Of a DNA stretch of 64,000 bases, positions 34,045 through 40,561 are shown in pieces. Position numbers and translations under genes: made by a program. The stretch spans positions 240,989 through 304,988 of the forward strand of contig JAAFJN010000003.1 of NCBI GenBank assembly GCA_013298845.1. Direction: 5' to 3'. The notes below the pieces were generated by a model. That model saw nothing but the letters and a program-made list of their open reading frames with translations, had not been told where the DNA came from and did not search any database. Numbering within the stretch: the stretch's first letter is position 1; every line of letters begins with the position of its first letter. This DNA is from Chitinophagales bacterium (GTDB taxonomy: Bacteria; Bacteroidota; Bacteroidia; Chitinophagales; Saprospiraceae).

Positions 34045-34770
34045 TTACCGGGCGGCGGCCATTTCCCGAATGAGGCCGGGATCGGTTTCAATGGCGTTGC
34101 CTACCACTACTAAGTCGGCACCGGCGCGGTAATTAGCCGCTACTTTTTCCGGGGTACGAATACCACCACCCACAATCAGTGGAACCTGAACGGCCCCGCT
34201 AACGGCTTCGATCATTTCGGTGGAAATGGGCGTTTTAGCCCCCGAACCCGCGTCCATATACATGGTTTTGAGGCCCAACATTTCACCTGCTACCGCCGTA
34301 CACACCGCAATATCGGCTTTGTGGGCCGGAATAGGGTAAGTGTTGGACATGTATTGCACGGAGGTTTGCACCCCGCCATCAATCAGCATATACCCCGTAG
34401 AGATGATTTCGAGGGGCGACATTTTGAGAAAAGGAGCGGCAATCACGTGCTGGCCAATAAGTAACTCGGGGTTGCGGCCGCTAATGAGGGATAAAAACAA
34501 AATGGCATCGGCGCGGTAACTCAACTGGAAGGAATTGCCGGGAAACAACACCATCGGGATATCCGAGCGCTCTTTTACCGCGCTCAGTACTTCGTCCAGC
34601 ATATTGTTGACGATCAGGCTTCCGCCGATAAAAAAAAAGTCAACGCCGCATTCAACGGCCGCATCCACGGCCTGGTTCATTCGCCCCAACCGCATTTTGT
34701 CGGGGTCAAAAAGCACGGCAATTTTTTTTGAGTTGGCTTTTTTGGCCGTTACGAGGTGGTTGTAAATCAA
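34045..34770 (-). CDS. Geranylgeranylglyceryl phosphate synthase-family protein (PcrB/GGGPS)
   Basis: A 241-residue TIM-barrel prenyltransferase that joins a polyprenyl diphosphate to glycerol-1-phosphate to give an ether lipid precursor. Seen: VLFDPDKMRLG near residue 20, FFFIGGSLIVNN near residue 47, LFPGNSFQLS, GYMLIDGGVQTSV, TMYMDAGSGAKTPIS near residue 170 and PLIVGGGIRTPEKV near residue 200. Group II enzymes of this sort are common in Bacteroidota; the physiological product there is not settled. The start is a TTG at 34768-34770 (MIYNHLV, the normal family start); no ATG fits. It begins eight bases after the stop of the type B T9SS protein gene. Confidence 0.92.
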   Translation of the reverse strand: MIYNHLVTAKKANSKKIAVLFDPDKMRLGRMNQAVDAAVECGVDFFFIGGSLIVNNMLDEVLSAVKERSDIPMVLFPGNSFQLSYRADAILFLSLISGRNPELLIGQHVIAAPFLKMSPLEIISTGYMLIDGGVQTSVQYMSNTYPIPAHKADIAVCTAVAGEMLGLKTMYMDAGSGAKTPISTEMIEAVSGAVQVPLIVGGGIRTPEKVAANYRAGADLVVVGNAIETDPGLIREMAAAR

Positions 34771-34778
34771 AATTTTGT

Positions 34779-36515
34779 TTATTTTACCAAGGTCACGTCG
34801 CCTTGTAAACGGCGGGACAAGGGTTGGCCTAAAAATTCAGTTTCGTAGTCCAACAGCCAAATGAACACTCCGGGAGCCATACTTTTGCCCCTGAAATCAC
34901 CGTCCCAATCTCCATCGGGGTTACTGGTTTCAAAAACCATATTGCCCCAGCGATCATACACCCGCAAATGATAGGTCAAAAACGGGCAATTGGAAAATCC
35001 CAAAAAACGGTCGTTGTCCCCGTCGTCATCGGGTGAAAAAGCGTTGGGAACGTACACTTTGCACTCTTCGCAGTTCACGTAATTCACCGTAATTTCATCC
35101 GAAAACACGCAATTGTTCACTTCTGAAGTGATGGTAACAGCGTAAGTACCCGCCGCCGTAATCAGGATCGAGGTGGAGGTGGAACCGGTACTCCATGTCC
35201 ATTGGCTGTATTCCGGTTGCAAAGGTATAGTAAGTTTTAGGGAATTTTCGCGGCAAAGTAAAGTATCGTTCCCCAAATCGCCCAGCGGCGTGGCAACCCG
35301 GACGGTAACCTGGGCGGTATCGCTGGGGCATTGCTCCGATCCGCTGCTCACAATGTACAAAAATTCCCGGTTGTTGTCCACCGCCGGGTCGAATGTACTG
35401 CCGTTGGCAAAAGCCGGTTCCCAATATCCGTACGTGCTGAATTGCCCACCGAGGTAGTTTTTTAGGTCGCTGGCCGCGTCGCCGGGGCAAAAATCTACGG
35501 AGCCATCTTCTCCGGCGGAAGCGGGTGGGAAATAGGGAATTCGGGCAACGGCCTGGCCCAATGGCCCGCAAACCGTGTACACCGTCACCTGTATCAACCG
35601 CACGCCCTGCGAACTTGGGAACGCCGTATCGCGGTGAATGATGGCCTGAAGTGCCTGCCGGAACAACGAAGGCGTGGATTGGCCATTTTGTAAAAACACC
35701 ATTTTGCGGGTGCCATTGCCCGTGACGGTTGGCCCGGCGGCCGATAGCGGAGCCGTTAAGGCCAAAAACTCTTGATTGCCGTCGGGGGGCGTGACTAATT
35801 GCACCACTACGGAATCAATCCCGGATTCGGAGAGGAGGAGCAAGTCCGTGTCACAAATTTTGGAACCATCGGCGCAGGAGGAGTCCTGCACAAAGTTTTT
35901 GGAATTGGGTGGGGTAGTGCTGTCGTTTTCATCCAGGTCAAAACCAAAGGCGGTTTGCCCCAAAATAACGTTGTCTAAGCCGCCGTAATCTTCGGCTTGT
36001 TGTAAATATTCGCCCCTGATTTGTAAGGAAGACAAATTTTGCAAAACCCCCACAAATTGCGCTTTGGTAGGTATCGGGCCGGTGACGTTGTTCATGCGCC
36101 AGCCCGCGTCTTCTTTCATGGTAACGGAAAAATTGGTCCAAACCGTGAGCGGATCGTATTGCAGGTTGTACACAATGGTAAGGCCGTCGCCCTGCAAAAT
36201 AATATCGGCTTTGGTGTTATTGGTCACCTGCTCTGAGGTTTTAATGTCAAAACTCAACGTCATGCCGTAAGCACCGCAAGCATTGCCCAGTACAACATCG
36301 GGAGCGACCCAATGCCAGGTGCCGCCCGTCGAAATATCGAACGCCGAAATCCATCCGCCGGGATTTCCCCCCGTGCTTTCCCAGACCGGATCGGAGCCGT
36401 CGGCGTTGGTGGTCCAGCCTTCGGAACTGGTGTCAAAGGTAAAATTTTGCCCTTGGGTCGGGTTATTTACCCCAATTAATACAACAAAAATGATAAAACG
36501 GATCAGGATTTTCAC
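34779..36515 (-). CDS. Secreted protein with CHU_C (T9SS type B, gliding-associated) C-terminal domain
   Basis: A 578-residue secreted protein. GTG at 36513-36515 starts a signal peptide (KILIRFIIFVVLIG). The first 180 residues look like a laminin-G/jelly-roll lectin-type sandwich (FTFDTSSEGWTTNADGSDPVW, FDISTGGTWHWVAPDVVLG, LSFDIKTSEQV), then Ig-like domains with a cluster of cysteines, and finally the CHU_C sorting domain: VYVPNAFSPDDDGDNDRFLG, YHLRVYDRWGNMVFETSN, GVFIWLLDYE. Such proteins are translocated by T9SS and stay at the surface. The role is probably adhesion or binding of an external polymer. It leads the operon with GGGP synthase and SDR; a -7 box is at 36541-36548. Confidence 0.85.
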   Translation of the reverse strand: MKILIRFIIFVVLIGVNNPTQGQNFTFDTSSEGWTTNADGSDPVWESTGGNPGGWISAFDISTGGTWHWVAPDVVLGNACGAYGMTLSFDIKTSEQVTNNTKADIILQGDGLTIVYNLQYDPLTVWTNFSVTMKEDAGWRMNNVTGPIPTKAQFVGVLQNLSSLQIRGEYLQQAEDYGGLDNVILGQTAFGFDLDENDSTTPPNSKNFVQDSSCADGSKICDTDLLLLSESGIDSVVVQLVTPPDGNQEFLALTAPLSAAGPTVTGNGTRKMVFLQNGQSTPSLFRQALQAIIHRDTAFPSSQGVRLIQVTVYTVCGPLGQAVARIPYFPPASAGEDGSVDFCPGDAASDLKNYLGGQFSTYGYWEPAFANGSTFDPAVDNNREFLYIVSSGSEQCPSDTAQVTVRVATPLGDLGNDTLLCRENSLKLTIPLQPEYSQWTWSTGSTSTSILITAAGTYAVTITSEVNNCVFSDEITVNYVNCEECKVYVPNAFSPDDDGDNDRFLGFSNCPFLTYHLRVYDRWGNMVFETSNPDGDWDGDFRGKSMAPGVFIWLLDYETEFLGQPLSRRLQGDVTLVK

Positions 36516-36540
36516 GTCGCTTCGAAATGTTTTTAGAAAA

Positions 36541-36548
36541 CAAAGGTA
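36541..36548 (-). promoter_or_regulatory. -7 box for the type B T9SS / GGGPS / SDR operon
   Basis: TACCTTTG on the minus strand, 25 bases before the GTG start at 36515. Confidence 0.45.
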
Positions 36549-36690
36549 ATTTATTGGCTATGCGGTTGTGCGATAATACGCATGGCTGTTCAATTATGGC
36601 AAAATAATGTCTTTTTACCACGGACCAATGTCTTTTTAAGGGCCTTTTTTTTCAAAAAGTTGCATTTCAAACCCTTTGCGTGGTTTTATC

Positions 36691-37176
36691 CTAACTTTTT
36701 CGATCCGGGTGCAGTCCTAATAAATGGGCTTCTATTTTGGATAAATCTACTAATGTTTCGCTGGTGTTTTCCCAAACTGCCAGGGCGGGCATAACAACGC
36801 CATAGTTGTCGAAGGTGTAAAAAATAAGGAGGTAGTTTTTGTCGGCTTGTAACAACACTTCTGCAATGGCCAAACCTTCGGCGATGGAGGTACTGCCGGA
36901 TTCGGTAGCGACAAAACTGTGGTGCCCGGCCAATAGGTGGAGACCGGCGGGGCTGCCATTGGGCGTAACCGATTCGGCGGTTTTTTGGTCGTTGATATAA
37001 ATATCGCAGTTGCCAAAATCCGGTGCCATGTTGATGACTTGTAAACGCGTGTTCTGCGCTTGGGCCAATACACCCGACGCGCTCAATAAAAAGAACAAAA
37101 AGATACGTTTGGAAAGATTCTGCTTACGGATGGTGCGGAAAAAGCCCCGAAACAGGGGAAACGCTGATGTGTGCAT
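36691..37176 (-). CDS. Exported DUF4397-like protein
   Basis: A 161-residue exported protein. The N-terminus has a long basic region and then a hydrophobic core (RIFLFFLLSASGVLAQAQ); no better start exists downstream. The mature part fits a DUF4397-type beta-sandwich: TRLQVINMAPDFGNCDIYIND, LHLLAGHHSFVATESGS, and a YLLIFYTFDNYGV strand, similar to proteins that describe 'name, value' style extracellular domains of unknown role in Bacteroidota. A short C-terminal helix follows. Function unknown. Between this gene and the downstream type B gene lies about 175 bases with only the operon promoter. Confidence 0.65.
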   Translation of the reverse strand: MHTSAFPLFRGFFRTIRKQNLSKRIFLFFLLSASGVLAQAQNTRLQVINMAPDFGNCDIYINDQKTAESVTPNGSPAGLHLLAGHHSFVATESGSTSIAEGLAIAEVLLQADKNYLLIFYTFDNYGVVMPALAVWENTSETLVDLSKIEAHLLGLHPDRKS

Positions 37177-37280
37177 GTGGATAAAACTTCTTTGCCGTTA
37201 TGGTACTCTTGCAGACGCAGATACCCGGCTGGGTAACACGGGGTGTGTGCTTTTGGCTAATAAGAGACATTTTTTTGGGT

Positions 37281-37361
37281 GGGAATAGTGGTTCTTGCAC
37301 AGTTGGGCACCCACGAGGGGGGGAAATAGTGGTTCCTGCACAGTTGGGCACCCACAAGGGG
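37281..37361. repeat. Tandem duplication of a 40-bp unit
   Basis: The unit GGGAATAGTGGTTCTTGCAC... (37281-37320) is repeated at 37321-37361 with three or four differences, including one extra A. Each unit contains CAGTTGGGCACCCAC. The second unit leads straight into the hairpin at the end of the aminotransferase gene, and GGGCACCC/GGGTGCCC can form an alternative stem. Both units are noncoding. Confidence 0.7.
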
Positions 37362-37362
37362 T

Positions 37363-37409
37363 GCCCCAACGCCTCACCTCTCCTAACGGAGGGAGGTGAG
37401 GCGTTGGGC
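37363..37409. terminator. Hairpin overlapping the end of the aminotransferase gene
   Basis: GCCCCAACGCCTCACCTC (37363-37380) and GAGGTGAGGCGTTGGGC (37393-37409) form a 17-bp stem with one bulge. The right arm is the last eight codons or so of the minus-strand aminotransferase and the stop at 37383 is in the loop. No U-run follows, so it may be an attenuator or 3'-end protector rather than a classical terminator. Confidence 0.5.
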
Positions 37410-38531
37410 GGCTTCGAGTAGCACGTCTTCGGTTTTGGCAAAACAAACGCGAATGACCCGGTCGTCGCGTTTGTCGGAGAAAAATGCCGAAACGGGGATG
37501 GTGGCCACGCCGTACTCGCGGGTAATCCGTTTGCAAAATTCGAGGTCCGGCTCATCGCTAATACCCGAATAGTCGTACAATTGGAAATACGTACCCGCGC
37601 AGGGCAGGGGCCGTAATCGCGCACTTTCCATGGCCTTTCGGAAAAAGTCGCGTTTGTTCTGGTAAAACGTTTGTAGCCCTTTGTATACCGTTTTTTCGGT
37701 CAAATAATCGGCAAAAGCCGCCTGCATCGGGTGGTTGCCGCTAAAAACGTTGAATTGGTGGATTTTCCGAAATTCCGTCGTGAGTACCGGCGGGGCCACT
37801 ACGTACCCGGTTTTCCAACCGGTGTTGTGAAACGTTTTGCCAAAAGAATAAATGGCCAACGAGCGTTCGCGCAATTCGGGGTGTGCCAATACCGTGGCGT
37901 GTTCCTGACCATCAAAAATTAAATGTTCGTACACTTCATCGCTGAGGTGGATAATATCGGTGCCGCGCAGGATAATCGCCAGCGAATCCATGTCTTCGCG
38001 GGTGAGAATAGTGCCCGTTGGGTTGCAGGGCGTATTGGTGCAAATCATGCGGGTACGCGGCGTAATCATGCGGCCAATTTCGGCCCAGTCAATTTTATAA
38101 TCGGGGGCCGAAAGGGTGTAAATGACCGCTTTCCCGCCCACGGTTTCCACCGAAGGCCGGTACGAATCATAACAGGGTTCAATCAAAATCACCTCGTCGT
38201 CGGGGCGCACAAAAGCCGCAATGGCGCAAAAAATACCTTGGGTCGCACCCGCAGTAACCGTAATTTCGGTATCGGGTTGCACCGAAACCCCGGCGTAGGT
38301 ATCGGCAATTTTTTCGGCAATACGTTCGCGCAGCGACAGCAGTCCGGGCATGGGTGCGTATTGGTTAGCCCCGCGTTCCATGTGTTCAAACACCAGGTGC
38401 CGGAGCATCGGATCGGGGTCAAAATTGGGGAAGCCCTGCGACAGGTTCACCGCGCCGTATTCCTGGGCCAATCCCGACATGACGGTGAAAATGGTGGTGC
38501 CTACGTGGGGCAATTTTGATTCAATCTGCAT
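37383..38531 (-). CDS. PLP-dependent aminotransferase, methionine aminotransferase-like (class I/II)
   Basis: A 382-residue aminotransferase resembling E. coli YbdL, which transaminates methionine and aromatic amino acids. Seen: NLSQGFPNFDPDP near residue 30, VTAGATQGIFCAIAAFV near residue 92, TNTPCNPTGTILTREDM (near residue 165), LSDEVYEHLIFDG (PLP-binding Asp/Tyr, near residue 197) and the catalytic Lys in IYSFGKTFHNTGWK (near residue 230). It could serve the last step of methionine salvage; no other salvage gene is in the window. It follows the GT39-like gene by six bases in the operon CdiI_3-like > GT39-like > aminotransferase. Its last codons form one arm of a hairpin. Confidence 0.92.
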   Translation of the reverse strand: MQIESKLPHVGTTIFTVMSGLAQEYGAVNLSQGFPNFDPDPMLRHLVFEHMERGANQYAPMPGLLSLRERIAEKIADTYAGVSVQPDTEITVTAGATQGIFCAIAAFVRPDDEVILIEPCYDSYRPSVETVGGKAVIYTLSAPDYKIDWAEIGRMITPRTRMICTNTPCNPTGTILTREDMDSLAIILRGTDIIHLSDEVYEHLIFDGQEHATVLAHPELRERSLAIYSFGKTFHNTGWKTGYVVAPPVLTTEFRKIHQFNVFSGNHPMQAAFADYLTEKTVYKGLQTFYQNKRDFFRKAMESARLRPLPCAGTYFQLYDYSGISDEPDLEFCKRITREYGVATIPVSAFFSDKRDDRVIRVCFAKTEDVLLEAAQRLTSLR

Positions 38532-38537
38532 TGTTTT

Positions 38538-39905
38538 TTATCGCTTTTTGTACAATTCAATCCATACCGGCCAACCGCCAAAACGCTGCACCATGATCCA
38601 GTTGCGTTGTAAGAGGGCGTATTCCGGCTCGTCTATGTCATTCAGTACATTAGAAGTCATTATCCAGGTATTTTGTTCAAAATCAACGGGTTGCATGATG
38701 CGTTGGTCGCCATTGAGCAAAATATATTCATTCGTATTGAGGTTGGGAAAACTGGTGCCCACCGTGGCCCAATCTACCCCGTTTTCGTCTAACCAGGTTT
38801 GTGCCTGCTGCCGCAAATGGTGGTAAGGCAAATGGGCCAAAGTACTGTCCCAGTCCATCGAAACCCCACGCGGATACGTCCAGCAATTACCGAGCAAAAG
38901 CATTCCTGCAAGCACAATCCGCTGGATGTTTTTTCGGGAAAAAGGGTATGCTTCTATCGCCGAAAAAGCCAAAATATTGAGCGCCGCAAAGATGGGTAAA
39001 AAATAGCGGTGCGCCGATAAATTCTGATAAATCAACGCCGAGGGGGTGAGAAAAACCACGAGGCAAACCAATAACTGCACCCAAATCCGGTGGCGACGGT
39101 ACCAAAAGGGTAAACCGGTTTTCAGCGCCACAAAAAGAAGCAGCGCCCACACCCAAAAACGATTCATATCGAGCCAGCGCCAGCCCAAAATGGCCACGTT
39201 GCGCACGAATCCACGCGCATCCACGCGCGCAAACGCTCCCGCCCACGTGGAGCCTTCAAAATGCCCGGTCCAGCCCGTCGCCCGGTGGTGCCACACCAGA
39301 AAGGCCAGTCCGGCCAATACGCCGGGGACCAGCGGCAGGGCGGCTTTTATTTTGGTCGCCATATGCCCCGGAGTGCTCCACAGCGCCCAAACGCCCAGTG
39401 CGGCCGCGCACATCATGCCGCGCATGCTGCACGTGCACAGCAGCAGTCCACCCGCCATGAACAGGTGCCATTGGCGATTGTTCAGGCCATTAATGCCCAA
39501 AAACAAACCGGTGAGTACTAAAATATCGGGACTTACCAGCGATGCCTGGCCCAAAAACACAGGGTCAAGACCCACGATGGGCACTAGTAACCAACCCCAT
39601 TTGGGGCTAATTGCGGCGCCAACGCGGGCGATTTGGTGCAGCAGAATGGCCAAAAATGGGAACATGGCCCAATGGCTGACGGCGAGGCTTTTGCCCAAAA
39701 AAGTCCAGCAAACGGCCAAATAATACCCCAGCAACGGCGGGTGTCCGCTGTCCATATCGGGTGGTAGGGCGGTCCATTGCAGGTGATTTTCGTAAAAAAA
39801 GTGCGCGTGTTTGGAAGCCAATTGGATAGTGTCCCAAAAAAACGGGATGTGTTGGGTCATTCCCATCCACAAGGCGGCGATGATGCCCGGATAAAGGCGT
39901 TGCAT
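38538..39905 (-). CDS. Polytopic membrane glycosyltransferase-like protein (GT39/ArnT-like)
   Basis: A 455-residue integral membrane protein with about 9-11 hydrophobic helices and an extracytoplasmic C-terminal domain of about 110 residues. An acidic motif after the first helix (ALPPDMDSGHPPLLGYYL, near residue 50) corresponds to the D-E/D-x-x-H-P region of the GT39/ArnT/PMT superfamily, which uses polyprenyl-phosphate sugars to modify lipids or proteins on the outer face of the inner membrane. It is the middle gene of a three-gene operon, three bases after the immunity-like gene and six before the aminotransferase. Acceptor and sugar are unknown; related Bacteroidota genes are annotated only as glycosyltransferase family 39. 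Confidence 0.78.
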   Translation of the reverse strand: MQRLYPGIIAALWMGMTQHIPFFWDTIQLASKHAHFFYENHLQWTALPPDMDSGHPPLLGYYLAVCWTFLGKSLAVSHWAMFPFLAILLHQIARVGAAISPKWGWLLVPIVGLDPVFLGQASLVSPDILVLTGLFLGINGLNNRQWHLFMAGGLLLCTCSMRGMMCAAALGVWALWSTPGHMATKIKAALPLVPGVLAGLAFLVWHHRATGWTGHFEGSTWAGAFARVDARGFVRNVAILGWRWLDMNRFWVWALLLFVALKTGLPFWYRRHRIWVQLLVCLVVFLTPSALIYQNLSAHRYFLPIFAALNILAFSAIEAYPFSRKNIQRIVLAGMLLLGNCWTYPRGVSMDWDSTLAHLPYHHLRQQAQTWLDENGVDWATVGTSFPNLNTNEYILLNGDQRIMQPVDFEQNTWIMTSNVLNDIDEPEYALLQRNWIMVQRFGGWPVWIELYKKR

Positions 39906-39908
39906 TGT

Positions 39909-40355
39909 TTAAGCAGGCGTTACTTTGGCAAATTCATCAAAAGCCTCAAACCAACCACTTCGGATGCGTTCAAGGGTATCGGTTTCTTCTAATCGGTGGC
40001 GATTATTTTGAAAAATACTGCACATAAAGGCGTGGTTGGCCGGTTCTTTTTTCCAATAAGCAACGTCGCTTTTCAGTACGACGTACAGCAGGTCGCCCGG
40101 ATAAAAATGCCCGCTGACGAGGATGTTTTCGTTGAGCGTTTGTAAGGCCAACGGAATGAGGTAAGCCAAACTAATGTTTTGGCCAATCATAATCCGGAGG
40201 TCTTCCGGCTCGAAGTATTTGAGTTGTTTTTTCCGAAGTTGTGAACAGGTGGTGATTAAATAACTGTTTTCTTCAGTTTCTTTCCAGTAGTCCTGTTCAA
40301 GAAATTCGAGGGTTTTAAAAAGTAGTTTTCCGGGGATACGGGTTGGTTGTGTCAT
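39909..40355 (-). CDS. CdiI_3-like contact-dependent inhibition immunity protein (orphan)
   Basis: A 148-residue cytoplasmic protein. It has the pattern I recall for the CdiI_3 family: LLFKTLEFLEQDYWKE, SYLITTCSQLRKKQL, EPEDLRIMIGQNISLAYLIPLAL, and HFYPGDLLYVVLKSDVAYWKKEP. CdiI proteins bind and block a toxin domain delivered by neighbouring cells. No CdiA/CdiB, Rhs or other toxin gene adjoins it; it is the first gene of an operon with a GT39-like gene and an aminotransferase. It may therefore be a solitary immunity gene acquired as protection, or a housekeeping protein that shares the fold. Identification is by memory of family sequences. Confidence 0.7.
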   Translation of the reverse strand: MTQPTRIPGKLLFKTLEFLEQDYWKETEENSYLITTCSQLRKKQLKYFEPEDLRIMIGQNISLAYLIPLALQTLNENILVSGHFYPGDLLYVVLKSDVAYWKKEPANHAFMCSIFQNNRHRLEETDTLERIRSGWFEAFDEFAKVTPA

Positions 40356-40484
40356 ATTATCTTAACGTCGCAAACAAAGTATTTGGGGGTATGGTGTTGA
40401 TGAAAGGGCGAATTTACGAAAAAAACAAAAAAGGGCGCGGGGAAATTGTGGGGAGTGGTTGTGTGGGGGGGCAATTTTCTAAAA

Positions 40485-40533
40485 AAAGCCGTCAGCGAAA
40501 TGCCCCAATTACGGGTTTTTCACTGACGGCTTT
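40485..40533 (-). terminator. Terminator after glgP
   Basis: AAAGCCGTCAGCGAAA (40485-40500) pairs with TTTTTCACTGACGGCTTT (40516-40533) with one G-T mismatch; on the minus strand it is followed by a run of seven T. It lies about 30 bases after the stop of glycogen phosphorylase. Confidence 0.8.
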
Positions 40534-40561
40534 GTGTTACTAACTCAAAAATAGTATTCCT

